Below are positions 15,960 through 26,287 of a stretch of 64,000 bases of DNA, one piece after another. How positions within the stretch are numbered: the first letter of the stretch is position 1; every line of letters starts with the position of its first letter. Position numbers and translations under genes: made by a program. The stretch spans positions 1,364,001 through 1,428,000 of the forward strand of contig NZ_CP030827.1 of the NCBI RefSeq assembly GCF_003597675.1, in the 5' to 3' direction. The notes beneath the pieces were generated by a model that had not been told where the DNA came from, made no database searches, and saw only the letters and a program-made list of their open reading frames with translations. The stretch comes from Neorhizobium sp. NCHU2750 (GTDB lineage: Bacteria > Pseudomonadota > Alphaproteobacteria > Rhizobiales > Rhizobiaceae).

Positions 15960-18389
15960 TCAGTTCAGCGTATAGGCGATCACGCTGTCGCCGGGCGTGG
16001 TGCCGAGCGAGCCGTGGCCGCCGGCGGCGACGACGATATATTGCTTGCCGTCCTTGCCGCGATAGGTCATCGGCGTTGCCTGGCCACCGGCCGGCAGCGC
16101 CATCTTCCACAGGACTTCGCCGGTCTGCATGTCATAGCCGCGGATCGCGTCGTCAAGGGCGGCAGCCGTATAGGCGACGCCGCCAGCGGTGGTCAGCGTG
16201 CCGCCATGGGCGAGCATGCCCATTTCGAACGGGATCGGGAACTTGAAGCCGGCGAACTTCTGGCCGGCAACCGTGCCGTTGCGATATTTCCAGGCGGTCT
16301 TGCCGGTCGTCAGGTCGACGCCGACGCGAACGCCCCAGGCCGGCGCATTGCAGGGAGCACCGAGCGCCGACTGGAAATGGTCGATCGACACGGCGTAGGG
16401 ACCGCCGAGGTTTTCGTTGCCGGGCTTCGATTCACCGCCGGAATTGTCTCCGCCGAAGATCCGCTTGTCGAGCTGGCCCGCAGGACGCGGATAGAGCTTG
16501 TAGAGATAGGCCAGATATTGCGGCGTGCCGATCAGCCATTTGTTGACCGGATCGACGGCGACCGAGCCCCAGTTGAACACACCGATATTGCCCGGCCATA
16601 CGAGCGAACCGGTCATGGTCGGCGGCGTCCACGGATTGCCGTCATAGCGGTTCTGGCTGTAGGTCGTGCGGCATGCCATCTGTTCGAAAGGCGTTGCCCC
16701 CCACATGTCGGCCTCGCGCAGCGGTGCCGGTGTGAAGCTCAGCGAAGACATCGGCTGCGTCGGCGAAAGCTTTTCGCCGGCAATGTCGGTATTGGTCCTC
16801 ACCGGCACGTCGTGAACGGGCAGGATGGGCTTGCCGTTGGTGCGGTCGAGCACCCACAGATTGCCGATCTTCGTCGGGATGATGATCGCCGGCGTATCGA
16901 CGCCATCCTTCGGCAGGTTCAGGAGAACCGGCTGCGAAGGGTTGTCGCGGTCCCAGAGATCGTGATGCGAGGTCTGGAACTTCCACTTCATCTGCCCGGT
17001 CTTCAGGTCGAGCGCAACCAGCGCATCGACGAAGGCTTCCTGCTCCGGCGTGCGCGAGACGCCGACCTGGTCGGGAGATGCATTGCCGAACGGGATATAG
17101 GCGAGACCCAGCTTTTCGTCGGCGGCAAATTCCGTCCAGGCGACGACCGAGTTGGATTCGTAGTGCTCGCCCGGTGCCAGCGGCGCCGTCTCGGTGGGCT
17201 TGGCCGTATCGAATTTCCAGACGACCTTGCCGGTGCGCACGTCGAAGGCACGCACGACGCCAGACGGATTGTTTTCGTAATAGTTGTCGGCGATCGCGCT
17301 GCCGAGGATGACGAGGTCCTTGGTCACCAGCGGGGAGGAGGTTTCCTGGTAGGTGGCGCGATTGGTATTGAGCATGCCGTCCATCAGGTCGACATAGCCG
17401 TCCGTGCCGAAGGTCTTGCACAGCGCGCCGGTATCGGCGTTGAGCGCAAACAGGCGGGCATCGACGGTGGTGGCGAGGATGCGGCGCGGGCATTCGGCAA
17501 CCGCTGCGGCTTCCGCGGCCTGCTGGTCCGGCGTGCTGTCTGCCGGGGCAGCATAGGCGGCCGAGTCGTTATAGGAAACGCCGCGGCAGGTCTGGTGCTG
17601 ATAGTAGGGGTCGCGCTTCATCATCGGGTCGAAGGACCAGCGAAGCTTGCCGGTTTCCGGCTCGAGCGACTGGATGACGTTGTGCGGGGTGCAGAAATAG
17701 AGCCCGCCATCGACTTTGATCGGGGTGGCCTCGAACGTGTATTCGGAGGAGTCCTGGTCGGCCTTGCGCAGGTCGCCGGTATGGTGCTCCCAAGCGACCT
17801 TGAGGCCCTTGACGTTGCCGGTGTTGATATCCTTCAGCGCCGAATAGCGCTGGCCGAGATTGCTGCCGCCATAGGCGGTCCAGTCATCGGCGGGATAGGC
17901 GACGCCGCTCGGGTCGGTGTTTGCATCGGCTGATGCCGTCTTTTCCAGCTTTCCGGTGATCGACAGCGGATCGTAGAACCAGGCGACGACACCGAGAACC
18001 ACGATGATGGCGACAACCGCGCGCAGCACGAAAACGCCGTTGCCGAGGCGGAACGCCCAAGGCTTCTGCGGCCGGTTGACGAGGCTGTTGGTGACAAAGG
18101 GCAGGCTGAGCAGGATGCCGAGGAACACCAGCAATGCGCCGCGCGGAATCCATTGCCACTTGTCGAAGCCGACTTCGTAAAGCGTCCAGATGAACGTGAT
18201 GGCAAGGGTCAGGGCATAGACCCAGAGGCCCGACTGGCGTCGCATGATCAGCAATATGCCGGACACAGCGAGGCCGAGGCCCATGATTACATAAAACGGG
18301 GAACCGCCTGCCAGGGCCAGCTTTGCTCCATAGAAGAGAATAGCAAGGCCGAGCAGTGCGGTGATAATCCCCCCGATACGAGACATCAT
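15960..18389 (-). CDS. gcd: Membrane-bound PQQ-dependent glucose dehydrogenase
   Basis: Quinoprotein of 809 aa in the glucose/quinate/shikimate dehydrogenase family. It oxidises glucose to gluconolactone in the periplasm and passes electrons to ubiquinone. Residues 1-145 hold about five membrane helices. The rest is an eight-bladed propeller: 'WTAYGGSNLGQRYSALKDI', 'HQTCRGVSY', 'SNSVVAWTEF', 'LWDRDNPSQPVLL' and the C-terminal 'GGHGSLGTTPGDSVIAYTLN'. An alternative start codon lies one codon downstream (18386). No PQQ synthesis genes are in the window. Quinate dehydrogenase activity cannot be ruled out from sequence. Confidence 0.88.
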   Translation of the reverse strand: MMSRIGGIITALLGLAILFYGAKLALAGGSPFYVIMGLGLAVSGILLIMRRQSGLWVYALTLAITFIWTLYEVGFDKWQWIPRGALLVFLGILLSLPFVTNSLVNRPQKPWAFRLGNGVFVLRAVVAIIVVLGVVAWFYDPLSITGKLEKTASADANTDPSGVAYPADDWTAYGGSNLGQRYSALKDINTGNVKGLKVAWEHHTGDLRKADQDSSEYTFEATPIKVDGGLYFCTPHNVIQSLEPETGKLRWSFDPMMKRDPYYQHQTCRGVSYNDSAAYAAPADSTPDQQAAEAAAVAECPRRILATTVDARLFALNADTGALCKTFGTDGYVDLMDGMLNTNRATYQETSSPLVTKDLVILGSAIADNYYENNPSGVVRAFDVRTGKVVWKFDTAKPTETAPLAPGEHYESNSVVAWTEFAADEKLGLAYIPFGNASPDQVGVSRTPEQEAFVDALVALDLKTGQMKWKFQTSHHDLWDRDNPSQPVLLNLPKDGVDTPAIIIPTKIGNLWVLDRTNGKPILPVHDVPVRTNTDIAGEKLSPTQPMSSLSFTPAPLREADMWGATPFEQMACRTTYSQNRYDGNPWTPPTMTGSLVWPGNIGVFNWGSVAVDPVNKWLIGTPQYLAYLYKLYPRPAGQLDKRIFGGDNSGGESKPGNENLGGPYAVSIDHFQSALGAPCNAPAWGVRVGVDLTTGKTAWKYRNGTVAGQKFAGFKFPIPFEMGMLAHGGTLTTAGGVAYTAAALDDAIRGYDMQTGEVLWKMALPAGGQATPMTYRGKDGKQYIVVAAGGHGSLGTTPGDSVIAYTLN

Positions 18390-18656
18390 CGGGATGTTCT
18401 CCTTCTGTCGATTTGAGGAAATACGGCTTCAATAAGGATGGTATGCGGCGAGGCGTCGCAGCATATGCGTAGGGTCGTAGTCCTGCGAAATCTTGGACAC
18501 AATGCTTGTAAAGTTGTGTTGAGATGCACTTTATCAATTTTTATAACGTTTCACACAAGCAAAAGTGGATTCGTCAAGCGTTATGCGCGAACGGATCAAT
18601 TGCCTCTGGCCAAACCTTGGACACGATGTTCTATTGCCTGGACGACAGGGGAAAAC

Positions 18657-19166
18657 ATGGCCAGCACCCGTAATGCGCGTGAAGACGATGTGGACGTTTT
18701 AGCCGAGATCGGTTTCCGTGCCTGGGAGAAGGCGATGGAGACCATCGGTGAGATGGCGGATATGCGCACCAGTGCCCGCGACGCCTTCGTCAACTTCACC
18801 CGCTCTTCCTGGCTGACGATCACCGTGGTCGAGCATTTCGGCTCGATCACCGGCTGGGCCGCGCGCGAACATCTCGATGAGGTGATCTCCGATTTCTGGA
18901 TCGATCCGGAATATCAGGGGCAGGGGTTCGGCAAGCTGCTCTTGGCGGATGTCGAGGCAGAGATCGTCCACCAGGGGTTCGAGAAGGCGCGGCTTGAAAC
19001 TCACGCCCAGAACAACGAAGCGATCGGCTTCTTCGAAAGGCACGGCTATGTCATTCACTGGCTGTCGGTTGCCTATTCGCCCAAGATCGATCGCGATGTC
19101 CAGTCCGTCGGCCTCTCCAAGCAACTGGTGGAAAAGCCCTCCGAGGATTATGGGCGGGAATTCTAG
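18657..19166 (+). CDS. GNAT family N-acetyltransferase
   Basis: Acetyltransferase of 169 aa. The acetyl-CoA loop is '[20 protein letters not shown]' and the late GNAT pattern is '[20 protein letters not shown]'. The substrate is unknown. The ATG at 18657 has AGGGG eight bases upstream and gives a family-like N terminus; the open frame upstream is not supported. The last four bases overlap the convergent DUF1294 gene. In the 270 bp before it, the 13-bp string CTTGGACAC(A/G)ATG occurs twice. Confidence 0.85.
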   Translation: MASTRNAREDDVDVLAEIGFRAWEKAMETIGEMADMRTSARDAFVNFTRSSWLTITVVEHFGSITGWAAREHLDEVISDFWIDPEYQGQGFGKLLLADVEAEIVHQGFEKARLETHAQNNEAIGFFERHGYVIHWLSVAYSPKIDRDVQSVGLSKQLVEKPSEDYGREF

Positions 19167-19483
19167 CCGTCGAGCAGATGTCTGATGAGTGCGAGCGCCG
19201 TATCGGGCGCCACGATCGCGACAATCAGCGCGAGGATCTGTAGTCCGAGAAACAGCGGCAGCAGCACGGGAAAGCGTTGCTTGCGTGTCTTGTGACGCAG
19301 CAGTCTCTGTGCAACGAGCGCCCCGGCTCCTCCACCGGCAAGGGCGAGGAGCAGCAATGTCCTTTCCTGCACGCGCCATTCGCCGTTACGGGCGGCCTGC
19401 TTGTCCCACCAGTAAACCCCGTAGACGAACATGTTGTAGAGGGTCGCCAGCAGGATAAGCAGCAGGATGGTCTCTATCGTCAT
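19163..19483 (-). CDS. DUF1294 membrane protein
   Basis: Small membrane protein of 106 aa with the DUF1294 pattern: an N-terminal helix, '[20 protein letters not shown]', a central helix with '[20 protein letters not shown]', and a final hydrophobic segment. Function is unknown; some relatives carry a nucleic-acid-binding cold-shock domain, absent here. The start at 19483 ('MTIETILL') is preferred over 19510 and 19555. It overlaps the convergent GNAT gene by four bases. Confidence 0.82.
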   Translation of the reverse strand: MTIETILLLILLATLYNMFVYGVYWWDKQAARNGEWRVQERTLLLLALAGGGAGALVAQRLLRHKTRKQRFPVLLPLFLGLQILALIVAIVAPDTALALIRHLLDG

Positions 19484-19609
19484 CAAATACCCGGCACGTT
19501 TGTTTCCCATTGGCCGCAGGCGGCCATCCGACGCCTTGAAGCCTTGCGCCACCACGGCATTTGTTCTACCTCACGACTTCAAAGAATTCACGCATGAGAC
19601 GAGCCCAAG

Positions 19610-21112
19610 ATGACCCTGATCGACGTCCGTACCCCTGATCCGAAACGCTTCATCCCCGGCGCCACCGGCGACTGGGAAGTGATCATCGGCATGGAGGTGC
19701 ACGCCCAGGTCCTCTCCAATTCGAAACTCTTCTCCGGCGCCTCGACCGAGTTCGGCAAGCCGGCCAACGGCAACGTATCTCTCGTCGATGCCGCCATGCC
19801 CGGCATGCTGCCGGTCATCAACGAGGAATGCGTCAAGCAGGCGGTGCGCACCGGTCTTGGCCTGAAGGCCGAGATCAACAAGCGCTCGATCTTCGACCGC
19901 AAGAACTATTTCTATCCCGACCTGCCGCAGGGCTACCAGATCTCGCAGTTCAAGGATCCGATCGTCGGCGAGGGCAAGATCGTCATCTCGCTCGGTCCCG
20001 ACCGCCAGGGCCAGTTCGAGGATATCGAGATCGGCATCGAGCGCCTGCATCTGGAACAGGACGCAGGCAAGTCGATGCATGACCAGCATCCGACCATGTC
20101 CTATGTCGACCTGAACCGTTCGGGCGTCGCCCTGATGGAAATCGTTTCCAAGCCCGACATGCGCTCGTCCGACGAAGCCAAGGCCTATATGACCAAGCTG
20201 CGCTCGATCGTGCGCTATCTCGGCACCTGCGACGGCAACATGGACGAAGGCTCGATGCGCGCCGACGTCAACGTCTCCGTGCGCAAGCCGGGCGGCGAGT
20301 TCGGCACGCGCTGCGAGATCAAGAACGTCAACTCCATCCGCTTCATCGGCCAGGCGATCGAATACGAAGCCCGCCGCCAGATCGGCATTCTGGAGGATGG
20401 CGGCGTCATCGACCAGGAAACCCGCCTCTTCGATCCGGGCAAGGGTGAGACCCGCTCGATGCGCTCTAAGGAAGACGCGCATGACTACCGCTATTTCCCC
20501 GATCCGGACCTCTTGCCGCTCGAATTCGATGATGCCTTCATCGATGCGCTGAAGGCCGACCTGACCGAACTGCCGGACGACAAGAAGGCCCGCTTCGTCT
20601 CCGAACTCGGCCTGTCGATCTACGACGCCTCGGTTCTCGTCTCCGAAAAGGCGATTGCCGATTATTTCGAAGCCGTGGCCGAAGGCCGTGACGGCAAGAC
20701 GGCGGCAAACTGGGTCATCAACGACCTGTTGGGCGCCTTGAACAAACTCGGCAAAGACATTGAAGAGACTCCGGTTTCGCCCGCCCAGCTCGGCGGCATC
20801 ATCGACCTGATCAAGGCCGAGACCATTTCCGGCAAGATCGCCAAGGATCTGTTCGAGATCGTGCTCACCGAAGGCGGCGACCCGGCACAAATCGTCGAAG
20901 CCCGCGGCATGAAGCAGGTGACGGATACCGGCGCCATCGAAAAGGCCGTCGACGAGATCATCGCGGCCAATCCGGATCAGGTCGAGAAGGTCAAGGCCAA
21001 GCCGACGCTCGCCGGCTGGTTCGTCGGCCAGGTGATGAAGTCCACCGGCGGCAAGGCCAACCCGCAGGCCGTCCAGGCCCTGGTCAAGGCCAAGCTCGGC
21101 ATCGAGGAATAA
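19610..21112 (+). CDS. gatB: Asp-tRNA(Asn)/Glu-tRNA(Gln) amidotransferase subunit GatB
   Basis: tRNA-binding and transamidating subunit of 500 aa. Visible family motifs are '[20 protein letters not shown]', '[13 protein letters not shown]', 'EDAGK'-type text in '[11 protein letters not shown]', '[17 protein letters not shown]' and '[17 protein letters not shown]'. The C-terminal YqeY-like domain ends in '[16 protein letters not shown]'. It works with GatC and GatA encoded at 13194-15021. Confidence 0.97.
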   Translation: MTLIDVRTPDPKRFIPGATGDWEVIIGMEVHAQVLSNSKLFSGASTEFGKPANGNVSLVDAAMPGMLPVINEECVKQAVRTGLGLKAEINKRSIFDRKNYFYPDLPQGYQISQFKDPIVGEGKIVISLGPDRQGQFEDIEIGIERLHLEQDAGKSMHDQHPTMSYVDLNRSGVALMEIVSKPDMRSSDEAKAYMTKLRSIVRYLGTCDGNMDEGSMRADVNVSVRKPGGEFGTRCEIKNVNSIRFIGQAIEYEARRQIGILEDGGVIDQETRLFDPGKGETRSMRSKEDAHDYRYFPDPDLLPLEFDDAFIDALKADLTELPDDKKARFVSELGLSIYDASVLVSEKAIADYFEAVAEGRDGKTAANWVINDLLGALNKLGKDIEETPVSPAQLGGIIDLIKAETISGKIAKDLFEIVLTEGGDPAQIVEARGMKQVTDTGAIEKAVDEIIAANPDQVEKVKAKPTLAGWFVGQVMKSTGGKANPQAVQALVKAKLGIEE

Positions 21113-21172
21113 TCAATCGGGCCGCAAATCGCGACGCGGTTGCGGCCTGCATCTTCCGTCTGGAGAAGCCCT

Positions 21173-21679
21173 ATGGTCTACTTCGTCCGCACCGCCGGGG
21201 AAGAGGACGTGGAGAAGATCCGCGGCCTTTTGGGCGAGACGTTTCATGCCACCTATGATCCGTTCTACGGGACCGATCAGGTGGCGAAGATGGTCGGTTC
21301 CTGGCACTCATCGAGCGCCATCCGCTCGCGCATCGGCAAGCGCGACGGCGAGTTTCTGGTGGCCGACGACGGCCGCAAGCTCGGCGGCATTGCCTATGCG
21401 GCCATGTATCCGAAAATGGCCAAGACCGTGATGCTGCACCAGCTTTATGTGCGGCCCGAATCCCAGAACGAAGGTGTCGGCCGCGATCTTTTCGCCGAGA
21501 TCGAAACCTGCTTTCCGGATGCGGAAATCATGCGGGTCGAGGTTGCCCTTCCGAACGCCCGCGCCATTTCCTTCTACCAGCGCCTCGGTTTTTCCGAGGT
21601 CGATCGCATGGAGGAATGGGGTGCGCCGAATTCCGGCCTGCCTGCAGTGATCATGGAAAAGCGGCTGTTGCAGCATTGA
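21173..21679 (+). CDS. GNAT family N-acetyltransferase
   Basis: Acetyltransferase of 168 aa with the acetyl-CoA motif 'QLYVRPESQNEGVGRDLFAE' and the C-terminal 'NARAISFYQRLGFSEVD'. GGAGAAG lies just before the ATG at 21173. It follows gatB by 60 bp and precedes another GNAT gene by 22 bp, so the three may be cotranscribed. Substrate unknown. Confidence 0.87.
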   Translation: MVYFVRTAGEEDVEKIRGLLGETFHATYDPFYGTDQVAKMVGSWHSSSAIRSRIGKRDGEFLVADDGRKLGGIAYAAMYPKMAKTVMLHQLYVRPESQNEGVGRDLFAEIETCFPDAEIMRVEVALPNARAISFYQRLGFSEVDRMEEWGAPNSGLPAVIMEKRLLQH

Positions 21680-21701
21680 GTGAAACGGGGAGGCGGGTCC
21701 T

Positions 21702-22163
21702 ATGAGCGAACTGATCATCAGAAGGGCACATGAGGAGGATCTGTCCGCGCTGATCGCCATGTTTGCCGAGGACGACAAGGGTGGCCATGGCGATACGACG
21801 GATCCTGACGCCTACGAGGATTATCTGCGCGCCTTTCATGTCATCGATGCATCCGCCAATGAGCAACTGTTTGTCGCCGAACAGGACGGCGAGGTGGTCG
21901 GCACGTTCCAGCTTCTCTTCACCCGCACGCTGACGTCACGCGGATCGCTGTCGATGATCATCGAGGCCGTGCAGACAAGACCGGATATGCGCAGCCGCGG
22001 CATCGGCGCGAAGATGATGGACTTTGCCGTCGACGAGGCGAAGCGTCGCGATTGCCGCCTCGCACAATTGACCTCGAATGCCGTCCGCAGCGATGCGCAC
22101 CGCTTTTACGAACGCCAGGGCTTTGTCAAAACCCATGCGGGTTTCAAGATGAAGCTCAAGTGA
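21702..22163 (+). CDS. GNAT family N-acetyltransferase
   Basis: Acetyltransferase of 153 aa. The acetyl-CoA site is 'VQTRPDMRSRGIGAKMMDFA' and the end motif is 'SDAHRFYERQGFVKTHAGFK'. It resembles the small GNAT group acting on amino-acid-like substrates, but the substrate is not predictable. It forms a tandem with the preceding, only distantly similar GNAT gene; GGGGAGG precedes the start. Confidence 0.88.
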   Translation: MSELIIRRAHEEDLSALIAMFAEDDKGGHGDTTDPDAYEDYLRAFHVIDASANEQLFVAEQDGEVVGTFQLLFTRTLTSRGSLSMIIEAVQTRPDMRSRGIGAKMMDFAVDEAKRRDCRLAQLTSNAVRSDAHRFYERQGFVKTHAGFKMKLK

Positions 22164-22295
22164 GTGTGCTCCGGAGAGGCTTGAGAATCGCTGGACATGA
22201 CGGGCGGCAGGCGTCATAAGCAGAAGAGCCGTATGTCGGCGCCGCAAGTCCTAGGCTAAGTCCAATCCGATCATGTCAAATCGACGGAATACCCC

Positions 22296-22694
22296 ATGAA
22301 AGCACTTCTGCTGCAGATATTCACCTGGTGGAACGGTCAGACGATGGGGACGCGCTTCTTCACCTGGCGCCATGGCAAGAAGGTCGGCGAAGACGAGTTC
22401 GGCAATATCTATTACGAAGGCCCGATGGCCTCCTGGGGCAAGCCCAAGCGCTGGGTCGTCTACAAGGGCTATGCGGAGGCCTCGTCCATTCCTCCGGGCT
22501 GGCACGGCTGGATGCATTACCGCACCGACGTTCCGCCGTCGCAGGAAAACTACAAGCCGCGTGAATGGCAGAAGCCGCACCAGCCGAACCTGACCGGCTC
22601 GCCGCAGGCCTATTTCCCCAAGGGATCGATGGCATCCACCGGTGAGCGTCCGCGCGTCACCGGCGATTACGATGCCTGGACGCCCGGCAACTGA
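22296..22694 (+). CDS. NDUFA12-like NADH:ubiquinone oxidoreductase accessory subunit
   Basis: Protein of 132 aa matching NDUFA12 (B17.2), a supernumerary subunit of complex I shared by mitochondria and alphaproteobacteria. Signature text is 'FTWWNGQTMGTRFFTWRHGK', 'VGEDEFGNIYYE' and 'IPPGWHGWMHYRTDVPP'. It sits on the matrix-side (cytoplasmic) arm. It lies away from any nuo operon, next to a DUF2155 gene as in other rhizobia. Confidence 0.93.
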   Translation: MKALLLQIFTWWNGQTMGTRFFTWRHGKKVGEDEFGNIYYEGPMASWGKPKRWVVYKGYAEASSIPPGWHGWMHYRTDVPPSQENYKPREWQKPHQPNLTGSPQAYFPKGSMASTGERPRVTGDYDAWTPGN

Positions 22695-22750
22695 CGCTTA
22701 TTGGCCATAATCGCACTCTAGTCACGGTGTGAACGGTTCGCCGTGACGGA

Positions 22751-23188
22751 ATGGATATGACACGCATGATGATTTCTCCTCGCAAATTTCTTCTCGGTGC
22801 GCTCGTTGCGGCAGCACCTCTTTCTGCGGGAGAAACTGCGTTTGCCGCCCGGATTTCCAATCCGGTGGCCGTCTTCGCCGGTATCGACAAGATTACCGGC
22901 CGCATCACCACGTTCGACGTCTATGTCAACGAGACGGTGCAATATGGCGCGCTGCAGGTGACGCCGAAGGTCTGCTATTCGCGTGACGATACCGAAGTGC
23001 AGAAGATCGACGGTTTCGTCGAGGTTGACGAAATCACCCTCGACCGCAAGATCCGCCGCATCTTCTCCGGCTGGATGTTCGCCGACAGCCCCGGCCTCAA
23101 CGCCGTCGAACATCCGATCTATGACGTCTGGCTGACCGGCTGCAAGGCGAAGTCGGATATTCCTCCTCCGACGCCCGCGACCAACTGA
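22751..23188 (+). CDS. DUF2155 domain protein, exported
   Basis: Protein of 145 aa with a signal peptide (to about 'ETAFAA', residue 33) and the DUF2155 core: 'AVFAGIDKITGRITTFDVYV', 'LQVTPKVCYSRDDTE' and 'FSGWMFADSPGLNAVEHPIY'. Two cysteines (in 'KVCYS' and 'LTGCKAK') could form a disulfide in the periplasm. Function unknown. In-frame ATGs at 22757, 22766 and 22769 are possible starts. It follows the NDUFA12 gene and converges with the DUF2167 gene. Confidence 0.87.
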   Translation: MDMTRMMISPRKFLLGALVAAAPLSAGETAFAARISNPVAVFAGIDKITGRITTFDVYVNETVQYGALQVTPKVCYSRDDTEVQKIDGFVEVDEITLDRKIRRIFSGWMFADSPGLNAVEHPIYDVWLTGCKAKSDIPPPTPATN

Positions 23189-23191
23189 TCG

Positions 23192-24124
23192 CTAAGACCG
23201 CGGGGTCCTGTTGCGCCTGAACAGGCCGGTGATGAACTTCCAGGCACCGGCCCCACCGGCAAGCACGACCAGAAAACCGCCCTTCTTTAAAAGCAGTGCA
23301 ATGGCGGCAAACAGCCCGAACTTGGCGGCGAGCTTGGCACCCGCACCGGCGGCGATCATGCCGGCCATGCCATAGGCGGCAATCTTGTCGCCGTTGCGAT
23401 AGTCGGTATAGGTCGCCCCGCTGTCGAATGCGACGAGCTTCGTGACCGTCGGGATACTGTCCTTTATCTCGTCGAGCTGGCTCATCGCCGCGACGAAATC
23501 GAATTGCAGCACGCCTTCGCGGCCGAGCATGCGGACCGAATAGTTGAGCGTGTGTCTTACGTCCTCACCCTTGCCGAAAATCAGCTCGCGTGCCCAGTGC
23601 AGCGCATGTTCGGCCTGATCGTAATGCGGTGGGGACGCCCAGCCGACCAGCGTGATCGGCTCGAAGCCCTGCTTCTCGCGCTCGCCGTTTTTCTCCGCAA
23701 TGCCCTGCTGGATCTGTTTCAGCAGGTCGTCGTAGTCGATCGAGTTGGCCTCCGCGTCGGAAACATGCCCGTCGGCCTCGTAGTCGACCACGGAGCCCCA
23801 TGCGTCGTCGTCGGCGGGCAGGTAGCGGGCAGGGAAGATCATCCCGAGCGTACCGTCGGCGGCCGCCGGCGGATTGCCCCACAGGTCGACCAGCACTTTC
23901 CGGGTCGCCGCAGGATCGAGATAGTAAAAATCCTTCGGGATGTTGAGCGTCGCCGTGGCCGCGTTCAGCGCCACCGGGCCCTGCTGGAAATCGAAACTCT
24001 GGAAAAACTGCCTTTCCTTTTCCGGCAGATCGGACCTGCCGGGAAACATCTCTTCGAGCGTTTTCGCATGGGCCGCGCCGGAGACGGAAAGGATGATAAG
24101 AAATGCCGGAATGAAATGCTTCAT
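23192..24124 (-). CDS. DUF2167 membrane-anchored protein
   Basis: Protein of 310 aa with a signal peptide (residues 1-20, 'VSGAAHA'), a periplasmic DUF2167 domain ('QQGPVALNAATATLNIPKDF', 'VDLWGNPP', 'LVGWASPPHYDQAEHALHWA', 'VRMLGREGVLQFDFVA') and two membrane helices near the C terminus followed by 'RRNRTPRS'. Function unknown. The ATG at 24124 gives a clean signal peptide; the frame is open 17 codons further. It converges with the DUF2155 gene with a 3-bp gap. Confidence 0.87.
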   Translation of the reverse strand: MKHFIPAFLIILSVSGAAHAKTLEEMFPGRSDLPEKERQFFQSFDFQQGPVALNAATATLNIPKDFYYLDPAATRKVLVDLWGNPPAAADGTLGMIFPARYLPADDDAWGSVVDYEADGHVSDAEANSIDYDDLLKQIQQGIAEKNGEREKQGFEPITLVGWASPPHYDQAEHALHWARELIFGKGEDVRHTLNYSVRMLGREGVLQFDFVAAMSQLDEIKDSIPTVTKLVAFDSGATYTDYRNGDKIAAYGMAGMIAAGAGAKLAAKFGLFAAIALLLKKGGFLVVLAGGAGAWKFITGLFRRNRTPRS

Positions 24125-24203
24125 GATACATGCCCCCAATGCTGGCGAGCATAGCGGCATCGCATGCGGGAACAACCAGAGGGCGAATTATTCCGGTGGA
24201 TTG

Positions 24204-24821
24204 TCAGAAAGGCATATGCGGCGAATCGACCGCGGCCCGCAAAAGCACGAGATAATCGTCCTTGGGCACGTCGATCGCGCCGAAGGTCTTCAGGTGATCC
24301 GTGGTGAACTGCGTGTCGAGCAGCCGGAAACCATTGTCGTTGAGCCGTTGCACGAGATGGGCGAGGCAGATCTTCGAGGCATCCGTCCGCCTTGAAAACA
24401 TGCTCTCGCCGAAGAAGGCGGCCCCGAGTGAGACACCGTAGAGCCCGCCGACCAGTTCATCTCCCTCCCAGGCCTCGACGCTGTGGGCATGGCCCATGCA
24501 GTGAAGCTCGCCATAGAGCTGCCTTATGGTGGCGTTGATCCAGGTACTCGGCCGGTCCGGCGCAGATTCGGCACACATGCCGATCACCCGATCGAAGGCG
24601 CTGTCGAAGCGGATCTCGAACGGTGCTCTGCGGATGGTCTTTGAAAGGCTCTTGGAGACGTGGAACGTGTCGAGCGGGATGATGCCCCGCATTTCCGGCT
24701 CGACCCAGAATATCTCGGGATCGTCGGCCGACTCGGCCATCGGGAACAGGCCTATCGAATAGGCTCGCAACAGAACGTCCGGGGTGATTGCCGGGTAATA
24801 CCTGCCGCGCCGCCCTGCCAT
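24204..24821 (-). CDS. aat: Leucyl/phenylalanyl-tRNA--protein transferase
   Basis: Enzyme of 205 aa that adds Leu or Phe from aminoacyl-tRNA to proteins with N-terminal Arg or Lys, marking them for ClpAP. Family motifs: '[15 protein letters not shown]', '[15 protein letters not shown]', '[20 protein letters not shown]', '[16 protein letters not shown]' and '[15 protein letters not shown]'. It follows accC on the same strand after 109 bp and a hairpin. Confidence 0.95.
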   Translation of the reverse strand: MAGRRGRYYPAITPDVLLRAYSIGLFPMAESADDPEIFWVEPEMRGIIPLDTFHVSKSLSKTIRRAPFEIRFDSAFDRVIGMCAESAPDRPSTWINATIRQLYGELHCMGHAHSVEAWEGDELVGGLYGVSLGAAFFGESMFSRRTDASKICLAHLVQRLNDNGFRLLDTQFTTDHLKTFGAIDVPKDDYLVLLRAAVDSPHMPF

Positions 24822-24892
24822 TTCACTCCCTGTTGCATCAACCCGAAGGCCGCGCCTGGCTTTCGCAAGGCGCGATGCGCATTCTATAGAGG

Positions 24893-24921
24893 AACGCCCG
24901 GAAGCTGTTGCCCCGGGCGTT
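24893..24921 (-). terminator. Hairpin after accC
   Basis: Perfect 9-bp stem AACGCCCGG/CCGGGCGTT with an 11-base loop just after the accC stop. There is no long T run on the minus strand, so it may be a weak terminator or an mRNA-stabilising stem before aat. Confidence 0.5.
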
Positions 24922-24930
24922 TCATTATAC

Positions 24931-26277
24931 TCAGTGTTCCTTGCCTCCGGCCAGATAATTTTCCAGCCAGTGGATGTCGTAGTCGCCCTTCTGGATGTCC
25001 GGGTTCTCGACCAGGTCCTGGAACAGCGGCAGCGTCGTCTTGATGCCGTCGACGACGAACTCGTCGAGCACGCGGCGCAGGCGCATCATGCATTCCTCGC
25101 GCGAGCGCCCATGCACGATCAGCTTGCCGATCAGGCTGTCATAGTAAGGCGGGATCTTGTAGCCGGCATAGGCGCCCGAATCGACGCGCACGCCGAGACC
25201 GCCGGGCGCGTGGAAATAGGTGATCGTGCCCGGAGACGGAACGAAGGTGCGCGGATCTTCCGCATTGATGCGGCACTCGATCGCGTGACCCTGGAACTGG
25301 ATCTCGTCCTGCGTGACCGACAGCCCGTCGCCGGAGGCGACGCGGATCTGCTCGTGAACGAGGTCGATGCCGGTGATCGCTTCGGTGATCGGATGCTCGA
25401 CCTGAAGACGGGTGTTCATTTCGATGAAATAGAACTCGCCGTTTTCGTAGAGGAACTCGATCGTGCCGGCGCCGCGATATTTCATCTTCTTCATCGCGTC
25501 GGCACAGATCTGGCCGATATTCATGCGCTGCTCGACAGTGAGAGCAGGGGAATTGGCCTCTTCCCAGACCTTCTGGTGGCGGCGCTGCAGCGAGCAGTCG
25601 CGTTCACCGAGATGGATAGCATTGCCTGCACCATCACCGACCACCTGGATCTCGATATGGCGCGGCTTGCCGAGGTACTTTTCCATGTAGACCGCGCCAT
25701 TGCCGAAAGCGGCAAGCGCTTCGGTGCGGGCCGTGTTGAAGGCTTCGTCCAGATCGGCCTCGGTCTTGGCCACCTTCATGCCGCGTCCACCGCCGCCGGC
25801 CGTTGCCTTGATGAGAACCGGAAAGCCGATCCCCCTGGCAATCTCCAGCGCATTTTCGGGCGTCACTTCGCCTTCGGAGCCCGGAACGACCGGAATGCCG
25901 AGTTCGACGGCCGTCTGCTTGGCGGTGATCTTGTCACCCATCAGGCGGATGTGCTCGGCGGTCGGGCCGATGAAGGTAATGCCGTGCGCTTCGAGGATTT
26001 CCGCGAACTTGGCATTTTCCGACAGGAAGCCGTAGCCCGGATGCACGGCATCGGCGCCGGTGATCTCGCAGGCGGCGACGATCTGGTGGATGTTGAGATA
26101 GCTCTCGCGCGACGGCGGAGGACCGATGCACACGCTCTCGTCCGCAAGGCGGACATGCATGGCGTCGGCATCGGCCGTGGAGTGGACGGCAACGGTTGCG
26201 ATGCCGAGTTCCTTAGCTGCTCTCAGCACGCGCAACGCGATCTCGCCGCGATTGGCTATGAGGATCTTGGAAATCAT
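24931..26277 (-). CDS. accC: Biotin carboxylase subunit of acetyl-CoA carboxylase
   Basis: ATP-dependent enzyme of 448 aa that carboxylates biotin on AccB for malonyl-CoA synthesis. Seen are '[20 protein letters not shown]', '[11 protein letters not shown]', the ATP-grasp loop '[15 protein letters not shown]', '[16 protein letters not shown]', '[13 protein letters not shown]', '[14 protein letters not shown]' and '[13 protein letters not shown]'. It follows accB with a 10-bp gap. Confidence 0.97.
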   Translation of the reverse strand: MISKILIANRGEIALRVLRAAKELGIATVAVHSTADADAMHVRLADESVCIGPPPSRESYLNIHQIVAACEITGADAVHPGYGFLSENAKFAEILEAHGITFIGPTAEHIRLMGDKITAKQTAVELGIPVVPGSEGEVTPENALEIARGIGFPVLIKATAGGGGRGMKVAKTEADLDEAFNTARTEALAAFGNGAVYMEKYLGKPRHIEIQVVGDGAGNAIHLGERDCSLQRRHQKVWEEANSPALTVEQRMNIGQICADAMKKMKYRGAGTIEFLYENGEFYFIEMNTRLQVEHPITEAITGIDLVHEQIRVASGDGLSVTQDEIQFQGHAIECRINAEDPRTFVPSPGTITYFHAPGGLGVRVDSGAYAGYKIPPYYDSLIGKLIVHGRSREECMMRLRRVLDEFVVDGIKTTLPLFQDLVENPDIQKGDYDIHWLENYLAGGKEH

Positions 26278-26287
26278 GAAAACCGCC

